Source of the DNA: DATMRF01 sp035566435
GTDB taxonomy: Bacteria > Verrucomicrobiota > Verrucomicrobiia > Limisphaerales > UBA8199
Direction of reading: 5' to 3'
NCBI GenBank assembly: GCA_035566435.1
Contig: DATMRF010000008.1
Location: forward strand, 1-64,000
DNA length: 64,000 nt
Shown: positions 1 to 8,426 of the stretch, piece by piece
Position numbering within the stretch: the first letter of the stretch is position 1
Layout: the number at the start of each line of letters is the position of its first letter
Notes under the pieces: generated by a model
Told to the model about the DNA's origin: nothing
Seen by the model: only the letters and a program-made list of their open reading frames with translations
Databases searched by the model: none
Translations under genes and position numbers: made by a program

Positions 1-624
1 CATCACAATAGTTTTGTCAAACTGTGTCTTGAGTTGTGTCAGCAGGATTAGGATTTCCTCCGCAGACTTTGCGTCCAAATCGCCCGTTGGTTCATCTGCA
101 ACCAGAATGGTCGGATCGGTCACGATTGCACGCGCAATGGCTACGCGTTGCTCCTGCCCACCCGAAAGTTGACGCGGATAATGCCCCATGCGGTCAGCCA
201 GACCGACCGCTTTGAGGGCGGATTCGACGTGCGTCTTTCGGTCCGCTTTGCTCAAATGCGTCAGGAGCAGAGGCAGTTCAACATTCTCAAAGGCAGTCAA
301 TACGGGAACGAGATTGTAAAACTGAAATACCAATCCAATATGGCGCGCTCTCCAGGCGGCAATTTCGCGTTCGTTCATGGTGGAGATTTCTTCGCCCCCG
401 ACCGCCACGCGCCCGGAAGTCGCGTGATCAATCCCGGTGACCAAATTCAGCAGTGTCGTCTTGCCGGAACCGGATGGCCCCATGATCGCCACGAACGATT
501 TGCGGGGAATGTCGAGGCTCACGTCATCCAGCGCGCGCACCTCGAATTCATCGCGCTTGTAGGTACGAGTCACATGCGTCAGTTGCACTGCGCTGTTTCC
601 ATCATTGTTTTCTGGTTGTGTCAT
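1..624 (-). CDS. ABC transporter ATP-binding subunit (LolD/MacB type), partial
   Basis: This is the ATPase of an inner-membrane export complex of the LolD/MacB/FtsE class; it would drive a permease that should lie beyond the left edge. The ATG is at 624 and the frame runs off the window without a stop, so 208 codons are visible. Walker A (GPSGSGKTT, about residues 49-57), the signature LSGGQEQR (153-160) and Walker B ILVADEP (173-179) are all present. The start codon overlaps the stop of the upstream MFS gene (ATGA), so the two are probably translated together. The substrate cannot be told from the ATPase. Family call is secure; the exact subclass is not. Confidence 0.9.
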   Translation of the reverse strand, partial: MTQPENNDGNSAVQLTHVTRTYKRDEFEVRALDDVSLDIPRKSFVAIMGPSGSGKTTLLNLVTGIDHATSGRVAVGGEEISTMNEREIAAWRARHIGLVFQFYNLVPVLTAFENVELPLLLTHLSKADRKTHVESALKAVGLADRMGHYPRQLSGGQEQRVAIARAIVTDPTILVADEPTGDLDAKSAEEILILLTQLKTQFDKTIVM

Positions 625-2117
625 AAATCATTCCTAATTTTCCGTATTACTGTGTTATCCGCCCCGATCTCCTCCTGAGCCCGTCTACCACGCCGCCCGT
701 CGCTCCGTAACGACGGCCCAGACGTCACGGCTAATGCGGTGACAGAAGCCAAGAAGGCAAGGGCGCCGACCACGCCAAGCGCCGGACGAAAACCGCTCAG
801 GAAGGTGTCGGCCGCTCCCAATTTCCCGAATGCGCCGAAGACCGCTGAAGCGACTGCAACTGCAAAGACACTGCCGAAGCGCTGCAGGGTGCTGTTGACG
901 CCCGACGCCTTGCCGATGTCGGCAGGCGGTACCGCGGAAAGCGCTGCCGTCGGCACGACCGGCAGTGCCATGGAGATGCCGACGCCGGTCAAGATTAGCG
1001 GGGGCACCAGCGCCGAGTAATTCACGTGGTCAGAGGCGAGGATCGCAAGCCACTCGATGCCCGCGCCCTGGAGAAGAGTTCCAAGGGAAAGAATCAGGCG
1101 CCGACCGATGCGATCCGAGAGCTTTCCAGCAAGCGGAGCGATGACGAGCGGCGTGGCGGTCCACGGCAAGAGACGCAGGCCTGTCTGCATAGGTGAGTAA
1201 CCCAGACACAATTGGAAGCACTGGGCGACGAGGAAAGCCGAGGCAGAGAGCGTTCCGATCATCAAAAAGCCGGTCGCGTTCGCGCCTAAGAAAGGCCGGG
1301 ACCGAAAGAGCCTCAAGGGCAGCATCGGGTCCGTCGCCCGCGCCTCCCACGCTAGAAACGCGCTCAAGGAGATGACACCAACGGCCAGCGCTCCCAGTGT
1401 CATTGCTTCGGTCCAGCCGGTATCGACGGCGCGCACAAGCCCCCAAACCAGCGACAGCGCACCCAAGGAGACGAGCCCGACGCCAGCCAGGTCTATGCGC
1501 GTTCGGGGCCCGAAGCTCTCGGAGAGCTTTTGACGGACGAGCATGTTCGCGATGACGCCGATGGGAACGTTCACCCAGAAGATCCAATGCCAGCCCAGCG
1601 TTTGGGTGATGAGCCCGCCCACCATTGGTCCGGACGCCACCGCGAGCCCGCCAATGCCGCCCCAGACGCCCAAGATGGTTCCGCGCTTCTCCGGCGGAAA
1701 GACCGTCGTCAGGATGGTTAGGCTCAAGGGCATGACAATGGCGGCTCCGATGCCCTGTACGACGCGCGCGGCGATGAGCTGCTCGGGGGTGGCCGACAGC
1801 GCGCACGCAACGGAAGCGGCGGTGAAAATCAAGAACCCAATGCCGAAGATGCGACGGCGTCCGAAGCGGTCGCCCAACGCCGCTCCTGTAATGATCCCCG
1901 AGGCGAAGGCGAGGGTGAAGGCATTCACGGTCCATTGAAGCGCCGCGAGACTGGCTCCGAATTCGCGGCGAATGGCTGGCAGAGCCGTGATGACCACCAG
2001 CATGTCGAGGGCGACCATGAAGAACGCCACTGACGTGAGCGCCAGCGTCCAGGGCCGCAAGCTCGAGCGCGGGCCAGCGCTCAAGGCAGGGGCGGTGCTC
2101 ATTGGTTTCGAGGGCAT
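621..2117 (-). CDS. MFS drug-efflux transporter, DHA2 (EmrB/QacA) family
   Basis: This proton-driven exporter is predicted to have 14 membrane helices, about 498 residues, the usual size for the DHA2 branch. It has the MFS motif A region GDRFGRRR in the N-terminal half, a second copy KLSDRIGRR in the C-terminal half, and motif C GPMVGGLIT near helix 5. In-frame ATGs lie at 2132, 2117 and 2102; 2117 is chosen because GAGGA sits just upstream. It starts 27 bp after the SDR stop and its own stop overlaps the ABC ATPase start, which suggests one transcript. A divergent TetR gene at 4847 fits a drug- or stress-inducible exporter, but the substrate is unknown. Confidence 0.92.
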   Translation of the reverse strand: MPSKPMSTAPALSAGPRSSLRPWTLALTSVAFFMVALDMLVVITALPAIRREFGASLAALQWTVNAFTLAFASGIITGAALGDRFGRRRIFGIGFLIFTAASVACALSATPEQLIAARVVQGIGAAIVMPLSLTILTTVFPPEKRGTILGVWGGIGGLAVASGPMVGGLITQTLGWHWIFWVNVPIGVIANMLVRQKLSESFGPRTRIDLAGVGLVSLGALSLVWGLVRAVDTGWTEAMTLGALAVGVISLSAFLAWEARATDPMLPLRLFRSRPFLGANATGFLMIGTLSASAFLVAQCFQLCLGYSPMQTGLRLLPWTATPLVIAPLAGKLSDRIGRRLILSLGTLLQGAGIEWLAILASDHVNYSALVPPLILTGVGISMALPVVPTAALSAVPPADIGKASGVNSTLQRFGSVFAVAVASAVFGAFGKLGAADTFLSGFRPALGVVGALAFLASVTALAVTSGPSLRSDGRRGRRAQEEIGADNTVIRKIRNDL

Positions 2118-2143
2118 TACTTCCTCATGCATAATCACGAGGC

Positions 2144-2905
2144 TCAAGCACCCACGCCCGAAATGGCCGTGACCCCGCCGTCGATCAAGAAGTCTGCCCC
2201 GACCACGTACGCGGAATCGTCCGACGCAAGGTAAACCGCCAGCTTCGCGATTTCCAAAGGCTGGGCCAACCGCTTGCTTGGATTGTTGGTTCGGAGGACG
2301 GCCTTCACCGCCTCGCCCTGCTCTTCGCCTGGGACGCGACCGAACATCGCCGTGTCCGTCGGGCCTGGGCTCAGGGTATTCACCCGAATTCCGCGGTCCA
2401 CCAGTTCGGCGCTGAGGATTCGAGCGAGATGGACGACCGCAGCCTTGCAGGTCGAGACGATCGAGGTTGTCGGCCACCCTTTGCGCGCGCCAACGGACGC
2501 ATTGATGATTACAGACGAGCCTTGTCTGAGTAGCGGCAAGGCCTTTTGAATCGTGAAGTAAACCCCTTTGAAATCGACGGCTATCACCTTGTCGAAGCTT
2601 TGCTCCGTCACCTCCTCGAACAACCGGAAATCGCTGTGACCTGCATTTACGAAAAGGCCGTCCAGGTGCCCGAACTCCCGCTTGATCGTGGCGAACATCG
2701 TGTCGAGGTCGGCGAGATTGCTGACGTCGGCGCGAATGGCGAGACTTCCGAGTCCAAGCGTCTCCTTGGCCGCCTGCAGCGACCCTTCATTCAAGCCGCA
2801 GATGGCGACGCGCGCGCCCTCTCGGTCGAATTCCTGCGCTGCAGCCAGCCCGATCCCGCTGTTGCCCCCGGTGATAAGGATATTCTTGTCCGCGAGCCTG
2901 CCCAT
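2144..2905 (-). CDS. SDR-family oxidoreductase lacking the catalytic Tyr
   Basis: This is a 253-residue classical-SDR fold protein. The nucleotide-binding motif TGGNSGIG (residues 12-19), NAG (87-89) and the C-terminal SPGPTDT and DGG elements are present. The start at 2905 has a good AGGAG ribosome site; longer in-frame starts lack one. The active-site stretch reads SIVSTCKAA (148-156), where close relatives read S-x-Y-S-x-x-K: position 150 is Val (codon GTC, 2456-2458) while Lys154 and Ser137 remain. Without the Tyr the normal reduction chemistry should be lost or changed. It sits between the YCII and MFS genes on the same strand. Confidence 0.9.
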   Translation of the reverse strand: MGRLADKNILITGGNSGIGLAAAQEFDREGARVAICGLNEGSLQAAKETLGLGSLAIRADVSNLADLDTMFATIKREFGHLDGLFVNAGHSDFRLFEEVTEQSFDKVIAVDFKGVYFTIQKALPLLRQGSSVIINASVGARKGWPTTSIVSTCKAAVVHLARILSAELVDRGIRVNTLSPGPTDTAMFGRVPGEEQGEAVKAVLRTNNPSKRLAQPLEIAKLAVYLASDDSAYVVGADFLIDGGVTAISGVGA

Positions 2906-2975
2906 TGTCGTCACTCCTTTAGATCTTTGAGAACTTGTTTTCATGATTTTCACTTTTATTGGCTTGATTCGTTGC

Positions 2976-3371
2976 TTACAGACGCAATGGGGATTCTTCC
3001 AAAGGGCCCTCACTTTCGCGGACGCCTTCGACATCCAAGATGGGTTGGATTTCCGTCTTCCAAATTGCATCCTCAAACCGAGGATCGGCCTTTGCCAACA
3101 AGAGCGCGTCGCTTAGGCTCTCAGCTCCCACTAGGTAGTAGGCACTGACGACCTCGGCATTGGGATCGAGGCGCGCTTCCTGAAACGCGCCCTTGAAGCC
3201 GCTCAAGGCGAAGCCGGTCATTTCGACAGCCTGGGCGACTTTGATTTGTCCGTTGGAAATCAACGACTCGATAAATTGTCGAACGTTGACGACATGCTGC
3301 TGCATCTGTTCGGGAGAAAGAGACGCCAAACGGTCTTTCCTGGTTTTAATTAAGAATAGAAAGTGTTTCAT
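2976..3371 (-). CDS. YCII/DGPF-domain protein
   Basis: This is a YciI-like (DGPF) ferredoxin-fold protein of about 131 residues. The family consists of small cytosolic proteins, often beside ECF sigma factors or stress genes, with poorly known function. The start at 3371 (MKHFLFLIK) matches the conserved beginning of a truncated second copy at 4400-4624. An in-frame ATG at 3425 would add 18 residues with no support. Just upstream, at 3409-3444, an 11-codon frame has a strong AAGGAG site but ends at once; it may be debris from the duplication. The first 190 bp are nearly identical to 4411-4608. Confidence 0.8.
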   Translation of the reverse strand: MKHFLFLIKTRKDRLASLSPEQMQQHVVNVRQFIESLISNGQIKVAQAVEMTGFALSGFKGAFQEARLDPNAEVVSAYYLVGAESLSDALLLAKADPRFEDAIWKTEIQPILDVEGVRESEGPLEESPLRL

Positions 3372-3373
3372 TT
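3176..3373. repeat. Direct repeat, copy 1 (YCII 5' part)
   Basis: About 198 bp in the same orientation as 4411-4608, at a constant offset of 1235 bp, with roughly eight mismatches. It covers the first half of the YCII gene. The two copies flank the NmrA gene. Confidence 0.93.
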
Positions 3374-3461
3374 GTGATGAGACGACGAACGATTGTGAGC
3401 GTTCAGGATCACCCCCAATCGTCATCGGCTTTTCTTGCGGTCATGTTTTTCTCCTTTGTTG

Positions 3462-4403
3462 TCAGGCGAAGGCCTTCCGGTGCTTGGCGATGAACGCATC
3501 GAGCGTCGTCGGCTGGCGTCCGCCGATCTTCGTGACCACGTCGTTGGTGCCCGCGAGGATGCCGTTCTGGAGATCGATTACAGCCTCGCGCAAATGTTGG
3601 ATGAGGAAGGAATCCCGTGTACGACCCTCGGGCTTCTTCGCGAACTCGCCGTACATGGCCCTGGCGTTATGCCCGACGGGAGGCTTCTGGCCGCCCGAGC
3701 CCATAATCTGAAGCCACGTCTCAAAGCTCACCTGCTTGTACCGGACGTCCTTGCCCAGCACCCTGCTCAGGACCCGCGCGATTTCCTTGTGGGTGAACTC
3801 TACAGGCCCATACAGCGCGTAGATCTTGCCAGGGTGAGAAGCGGAATCTTCGAGGATACCCACAATCACGCGGGCCTGGTCCTCGGCCGCAATCGGGGCG
3901 TGGCGGCCGGGGCCGAACGGCACGTGCAGCAGCCCGGCGCGGATCATCGGCGCGAGGTACAGCAGCCACTCGGCGAAGAGCGTCGGCCGCAGGTGGGCGA
4001 CGGTGAGGCCGGACCAGTCGAAGACCCGCTCCGCCAACCAGTGATCGCACATAGCCTGGCTCTTTGCGTCCTCGCGGGCCGGCTTCTGCGACATGTTCAC
4101 GACGCGTTCGAGGCCTGCCTCCTTAGCTGCCTGAGCGAAATAGGCTGTCGCTTGCAGAATGCCCGGGCGGATCGGATAACAGAAGTATGCGCCGCGAACT
4201 TTTCGCATCGCCGCGCGCACGTCGTTGAACTTCAGAAAGTCGCCGATAACCACTTCTGCGCCCATCTTTTCCAGCCGTTTCGAGCGGTCATCTTCGCGAT
4301 GGGCCAGCGCCCGCACCGCGTGTCCTCGCTCCAGCAACTGCTCGACCGTGTAACCGCCCGTGTCGCCGGTCGCACCCGTGACTAGGAATCTGTTCTGCGT
4401 CAT
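3462..4403 (-). CDS. NmrA-family NAD(P)-binding protein
   Basis: This is an atypical short-chain dehydrogenase fold of 313 residues, related to NmrA-like NAD(P)H sensors and azoreductase-type proteins. The N-terminal VTGATGDTGG dinucleotide motif (about residues 8-17) is clear. The usual SDR Tyr-x3-Lys is not expected in this family, so it may bind NAD(P)H as a sensor or reduce small quinone-like molecules. Its ATG overlaps the stop of the truncated YCII frame (ATGA), and that frame supplies GGAAGGTGG as a ribosome site. The gene lies between two copies of a 198-bp direct repeat, which suggests it entered or was rearranged with the duplication. Confidence 0.88.
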   Translation of the reverse strand: MTQNRFLVTGATGDTGGYTVEQLLERGHAVRALAHREDDRSKRLEKMGAEVVIGDFLKFNDVRAAMRKVRGAYFCYPIRPGILQATAYFAQAAKEAGLERVVNMSQKPAREDAKSQAMCDHWLAERVFDWSGLTVAHLRPTLFAEWLLYLAPMIRAGLLHVPFGPGRHAPIAAEDQARVIVGILEDSASHPGKIYALYGPVEFTHKEIARVLSRVLGKDVRYKQVSFETWLQIMGSGGQKPPVGHNARAMYGEFAKKPEGRTRDSFLIQHLREAVIDLQNGILAGTNDVVTKIGGRQPTTLDAFIAKHRKAFA

Positions 4404-4624
4404 GATCCACCTTCCTGAAACGCGCCCTTGAAACCGCTCAAGGCGAAGCCGGTCATTTCGACAGTCTGGGCGACTTTGATTTGTCCGCTGGAAATCAACG
4501 ACTCGATAAATTGCCGAACGTTGGCAACATGCTGCTGCATCTGTTCGGGAGAAAGAGACGCCAAACGGTCTTTCCTGGTTTTGATTAAAAATAGAAAGTG
4601 TTTCATTTCTGTGTTTGTCTTCAT
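4400..4624 (-). pseudogene. Truncated YCII-domain gene copy
   Basis: This 74-residue frame holds only the first half of the YCII protein encoded at 2976-3371, about 95% identical at DNA level. It then leaves the homology and stops four bases inside the NmrA start. The missing half includes the second part of the ferredoxin-like fold, so a working YCII protein is unlikely. It may survive as a leader that couples translation to NmrA. It is the first frame of the minus-strand unit, about 220 bp from the divergent TetR gene. Confidence 0.85.
4411..4608. repeat. Direct repeat, copy 2 (truncated YCII)
   Basis: Second copy of the 198-bp direct repeat at 3176-3373. Homology ends right at the ribosome site of the NmrA gene, which marks a recombination junction. 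Confidence 0.93.
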
Positions 4625-4846
4625 TTAGCTGTCAGTTGACATCTAAGCAATACATGCAATATTTGAATCGTCAAATGGAAAACAAGAAATTTACGGCGCT
4701 GGTTTGGAAGGGCGTCCTCCAATTGAGGGACCCTTCTTTAGCTGCCGCTGGACAGCTAATCGAAGTGCAGTACCCTTGGGGTCGTCGCGACAAATGAGCG
4801 GACCGTTGGCTCGAAGTCGGACCGGGTGTTTTGGAATAATTGTGTT

Positions 4847-5404
4847 ATGAGAATGTCGAGAGAAGAAACAGCAAAGACGCGCAAGAGAATCGTGGATGCG
4901 GCTTCCGCCGAGTTTAGGAAGCAAGGAATTGCTGCGACGGGACTTGCCGAGATCATGGCGGCCGCGGGGATGACGCATGGTGGTTTCTACCGTCACTTTA
5001 AATCAAAGGGTGAACTCGTTGCTGAGACAACTGCAGCGGCCGCGGAAAAGCTCAAAAGAAAGTTACTCTCAGCGGCCTCTGAAGGAGGCATTAAATCTGT
5101 CGTGGGGACATACCTTTCCATTGCTCACCGGGACCATCCAGAGCAAGGCTGTCCTTTGGCTGCGCTTGGAAGCGAACTGGCGAGTGCCGACAAGAGAACG
5201 AGGCGTGCCGCGACGTGTGGCCTGAATACATTGATTGATGTCATCGCCGGACTAACTGCTGAAAGGAAGCCGGAAGTCGCTCGGGAGCGGGCGCTCGTGG
5301 CAGTAGCGACTATGGTGGGGGCGATGACCATTGCCCGCGTCGTTGACGATCCGCAGCTTTCGAAAGCGATTCTTCATAGCGCAGAAGCATCCATCACAAA
5401 CTGA
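4847..5404 (+). CDS. TetR-family transcriptional repressor
   Basis: This is a one-component regulator of about 185 residues. The N-terminal helix-turn-helix (KRIVDAASAEFRKQG, GLAEIMAAAGMTHGGFYRHF, roughly residues 12-55) is a textbook TetR domain; the C-terminal half is the ligand/dimer domain. ATGs at 4847 and 4853 are both possible; an ATG at 4826 is less likely. It faces the minus-strand unit at 4624 across about 220 bp, the usual arrangement for a TetR protein that represses a neighbouring exporter and redox genes while responding to the exported or oxidised compound. Ligand and operator were not identified. Confidence 0.92.
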   Translation: MRMSREETAKTRKRIVDAASAEFRKQGIAATGLAEIMAAAGMTHGGFYRHFKSKGELVAETTAAAAEKLKRKLLSAASEGGIKSVVGTYLSIAHRDHPEQGCPLAALGSELASADKRTRRAATCGLNTLIDVIAGLTAERKPEVARERALVAVATMVGAMTIARVVDDPQLSKAILHSAEASITN

Positions 5405-5455
5405 CGGTCAATCGGACGAGGATATTAATTCGAGTACAAGCTAGGAGGAAATTAC

Positions 5456-5917
5456 ATGAGCGTAAACAATTCGAGCCCGGACCTGACACAACACGCGCCA
5501 CGCAGCCCGAGGCTTCGCCTTGGGGGCTATGCTTTGCTGCCGCGAATCGTTGACAAGGGACGTGCCTCCCTGGCAGGGAAGCTTGGAGCGTATCACTATC
5601 GTGGTGTTGGAATGGATCGGCACTTTTTTAAATTCGTGGGTCTTGACCATGAATCTCTAAAACAAGAGCTTACTAAGGGTGGCGGTGATGGCGAGGTGCT
5701 GGCATGGGTTCAGGAGAACGCAAAATTCAAGCGTGAGCCGTGGGAGATTTTGGCCTGGAGCGAATGGGTCACAAAACGCACGCCGGACAGCGACGCGGAA
5801 ACGATCTCAGAATTCGCCGAAATGGTCGCGAAGCTAAGCAAAACACGGGAGGACATCTATACTTGGTTTGATTTTCTCGACCTTGACGATTACTGCTCCT
5901 TTGGCGGCAGAGCATAA
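5456..5917 (+). CDS. DUF5069 domain protein
   Basis: This 153-residue soluble protein matches the DUF5069 pattern: an N-terminal DLTQ..PRSPR..LGGY..LPR..DKGRA block (about residues 10-42), then a Gly/Asp turn (GGGDGE) and an acidic, aromatic C-terminus. The family is common in Verrucomicrobiota and other soil bacteria and has no known function. The ribosome site AGGAGG is strong and well spaced. It follows the TetR gene by about 50 bp on the same strand, so read-through is possible. Confidence 0.85.
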   Translation: MSVNNSSPDLTQHAPRSPRLRLGGYALLPRIVDKGRASLAGKLGAYHYRGVGMDRHFFKFVGLDHESLKQELTKGGGDGEVLAWVQENAKFKREPWEILAWSEWVTKRTPDSDAETISEFAEMVAKLSKTREDIYTWFDFLDLDDYCSFGGRA

Positions 5918-5956
5918 CCTGCTCTAACCCGCACCAATTAAAAGAGGAAGAAAATT

Positions 5957-6229
5957 ATGAGTGCAAACACCAACAAGAAGAGGCTGGTGGCCATTGTCAC
6001 CGGCGCCTCAAGCGGCATGGGATTGGGCATAACCCGAGAGCTTCTTGAACGCGGCTATCGTGTCGTGGCCAATTCGCGCACGATCAGCCAATCAAGGGAA
6101 TTAAGACCCTCTGCAGATCTGGTCCTGGTGGACGGTGACATTGGCAAAAAGGAGACGGCCGTTAAAGTGGTTGACGCGGCCTTGAAACACTTCGATCGCA
6201 TCGATCTTCTCGTCAACAACGCCGGCTGA
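5957..6229 (+). pseudogene. SDR gene cut off after the NNAG motif
   Basis: The first 90 codons of a classical SDR: dinucleotide motif TGASSGMG (residues 15-22) and LVNNAG at the very end, followed directly by TGA. The substrate-binding and catalytic two thirds are missing, so it should be inactive. The break is sharp and lies about 80 bp before a transposase remnant, so the gene was probably split by an insertion or deletion. An upstream GAGGAAGAA ribosome site is intact. Confidence 0.88.
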
Positions 6230-6310
6230 CTCCCGCCGAAAAGGCCCGCCTACTGGTCTGGATCGACTGGACCCAGCAACGCCTAGCGCGCTCCAGAAAG
6301 GTCTCATTTC

Positions 6311-6496
6311 CCTGCCCAACGACATTGGACACTGACGACGTTGCGGGAGAAACTCATCAAGATTGGGGCGAAGGTCGTGCGCCATTCCCGGAAGATAATC
6401 TTCCAGATGGCGGAAGTGGCGGTGCCGCGAGAGTTGTTTCGGGCCATTCTGGAAGGGATTGGGCGGCTGAGATGGGCAACGGTCTTATCAGGATGA
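6311..6496 (+). pseudogene. IS1380-type transposase remnant (C-terminus)
   Basis: In the frame starting at 6311 the DNA encodes WTLTTLREKLIKIGAK, then FQMAEVAVPRELF and a final IGRL block before TGA at 6494. These match the conserved C-terminal end of IS1380-family transposases as I know it. All catalytic parts are missing. The 80 bp before it, between the broken SDR and the remnant, is in another frame and unrecognised. I recognise nothing in the 220 bp after it. Confidence 0.75.
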
Positions 6497-6719
6497 AGGA
6501 AGAGACTCAACAATCGCATGAAAACAACGCACGGAAGAGGTGTCTTCGCATCCGGGAGAAATTGGGCGTTGGGAACCAACAGTGGCATCTAAACAGCCCT
6601 GTGCCAGTGAATAACCGGAACGGACTGGAAAAAAGTTCTTGCCAATCTGTGGAGCAGGCAGAGATCACGAAAAAGGCCTACGCTGGTCGTGGGCAAGAAA
6701 CCAAATGGGAAATGTCAGA

Positions 6720-7181
6720 TCAACTCGTCTTCGGTTTCGAAATTAGGAAGACTCGCATGCTTGCGAGCTTTCCGTTCTCGATCGTGAAGATATCTTCGCC
6801 CAAAATGCGCTTCGGATCTTCTTTAGGTCCATAGTTCCAAATCGCGCAGCCGATTCCGTGGTTCAGCGTGACGGAGATCGGAGAGAAAACGAATCCGGCG
6901 TGTCCGCTTTGAACGTGATCGATAAAACTGGTAATACCCTCGAAACCGACTGAAGCCATGCTCGTGTCTGCGAAGTAGAACTCCTTCGAATAAATCTCTT
7001 CAAATCTTTTACGGCGTTCCGAACTATTGCGGTCGTTCATATTCCGAAAATGCTTTTGTATCAAAGTTTCGGCGAGTGCCTGTGCGCTTGGTGAGTCTTC
7101 GGCTTTCGTGATCACTTGCGCGCCCGCAAACGACGAACCAAACACGAGAGCGGAGAGAATCGTAATAATTTCGTTTTTCAT
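6720..7181 (-). CDS. Secreted NTF2-like (SnoaL-fold) protein
   Basis: A 153-residue protein with an N-terminal signal peptide (hydrophobic stretch to about residue 20, cleavage likely near FAGAQ), then one NTF2-like cone-shaped alpha/beta domain. Such domains bind small ligands or serve as enzymes such as isomerases; nothing here fixes the reaction. It is the last gene of a minus-strand group that includes WrbA and two further NTF2-fold frames. The 62-bp gap to WrbA allows co-transcription. Confidence 0.75.
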   Translation of the reverse strand: MKNEIITILSALVFGSSFAGAQVITKAEDSPSAQALAETLIQKHFRNMNDRNSSERRKRFEEIYSKEFYFADTSMASVGFEGITSFIDHVQSGHAGFVFSPISVTLNHGIGCAIWNYGPKEDPKRILGEDIFTIENGKLASMRVFLISKPKTS

Positions 7182-7243
7182 TGTAAACTGATAGGAGATT
7201 GCTTTTCATGCGCTTTCATTTACTTGACGCTCCGCCGGCAGTG

Positions 7244-7843
7244 TCAGTTTGCTTTAAGTTTTGCCGCGATGCCCGCGACGTGCTTGCCCTGAAAACGGGC
7301 CATCGTCAGTTCCTTAGCGCTAGGCAGGCGAGAACCATTAGGAGCTGCAATTGTCCCAGCCCCGTAGGGACTGCCCCCACGCACTTCGCTAATATCCATC
7401 GTCTCGGGAATGGCGTAAGGCAGACCCACGTAAATCATGCCATGATGCAGCAAGGTGGGAATGAAGGTGAGAATTGTGGACTCATTCCCGCCGCCTGTGC
7501 CGGTGCTGGTAAAAACGCTGCCAACTTTTCCAATGAGGGCACCCTTGAGCCACAAGCTTCCTGTCTGGTCGAGAAAGTTCCGCATCTGTCCGGCCATGTT
7601 CCCAAATCTCGTGGGAGTGCCAAAGATGATGGCATCGTATTGCGGAAGTTCATCCGGCGTCGCAAATGGCGCCTCTTGCTCAAGCTTCGCCCCGTATTGC
7701 TTGGCCACTTCGGGCGACATGGTATCGGGAACGCGTTTTATCACCACATCGGCATTCGCAGAGCGAACGCCTTCGGCAACGGCCTTGGCCATGATTTCGA
7801 TGTGGCCATACATTGAGTAATAGAGGACGAGTATTTTTGTCAT
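7244..7843 (-). CDS. wrbA: NAD(P)H:quinone oxidoreductase WrbA
   Basis: A flavodoxin-like FMN enzyme that reduces quinones by two electrons, so limiting semiquinone and superoxide stress. Its 199 residues are the normal size. The FMN phosphate loop YYSMYGHIE (about 8-16), the FGTPTRFGNM loop (74-83) and the TGTGGGNES loop are all present. It lies 21 bp after a SnoaL-like gene on the same strand. The redox role fits neighbours such as NmrA, SDR and oxidoreductase genes. Confidence 0.95.
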   Translation of the reverse strand: MTKILVLYYSMYGHIEIMAKAVAEGVRSANADVVIKRVPDTMSPEVAKQYGAKLEQEAPFATPDELPQYDAIIFGTPTRFGNMAGQMRNFLDQTGSLWLKGALIGKVGSVFTSTGTGGGNESTILTFIPTLLHHGMIYVGLPYAIPETMDISEVRGGSPYGAGTIAAPNGSRLPSAKELTMARFQGKHVAGIAAKLKAN

Positions 7844-7864
7844 TCTGTGTTTCCTTGCTCTTTG

Positions 7865-8296
7865 TTAGTCTTTCTGCACCAAATCTTTCACGCCGTTGGG
7901 AAACATTGCGCGTGCGACTTCCACGGTGTCGCAAAATTCCCGCAAGAGCTTTATCTTTCCGTTTTCTGCAATGAGCCGGCCCCCGTAAAGCTGCCGGTAG
8001 CGGCGGCCTGTTTTTTTAATTACGGCGTCCACCTCGTATTCACCTGAGACGTGATTTTCGTCTTCACCAGGGAAAATCTTGATGTTCCTAAACTTAAAAT
8101 TCTCAGCGCCATCCAAGACGGGGGCAAAAAACCGCCTTAAAGCCTCCGGCCCCTGATAGCGGATCGGAAGGTTGACCGACCCGAAATAGGGAAATTCAAT
8201 TCCACCATCGTCCGCGAATAACGCTATCGCCCTTTCCATCTCGCCCGCGGAAATGGCAGCGAGGTATGTTTCGAGCAGTTGCTTTGCTGTTTTCAT
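7865..8296 (-). CDS. SnoaL-like NTF2-fold protein
   Basis: About 143 residues forming a single SnoaL-like domain (LLETYLAAISAGEMERAI at the start, later YQGPEALRRFF). The start at 8296 (MKTAKQLL) is chosen because the longer frame from 8377 adds 27 residues unlike the family. No signal peptide. The family includes polyketide cyclases, isomerases and many proteins of unknown role. It sits between the nonsense-interrupted SnoaL gene and wrbA. Confidence 0.8.
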   Translation of the reverse strand: MKTAKQLLETYLAAISAGEMERAIALFADDGGIEFPYFGSVNLPIRYQGPEALRRFFAPVLDGAENFKFRNIKIFPGEDENHVSGEYEVDAVIKKTGRRYRQLYGGRLIAENGKIKLLREFCDTVEVARAMFPNGVKDLVQKD

Positions 8297-8426
8297 ATTT
8301 TTCAGATTTTCGGGTTGTGAGTGGATCTGGACACTGTGCTTAATGCGGCTTGGCGGTTCTTTTCCTCGAACGCTCATCGGTTTGCGGACGGGCTCAAGCT
8401 GACCGCCCCGCAGGCACTAAACGGTG

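Noticed and set aside
1030..1935. 301-codon open frame inside the MFS gene, same strand, other frame
   Set aside because: Arg/His-rich shadow translation with no domain; the MFS frame has clear membrane helices and motifs.
3409..3444. 11-codon frame with strong AAGGAG site upstream of the YCII gene
   Set aside because: Too short and without similarity; probably a leftover of the duplication, though a leader peptide cannot be excluded.
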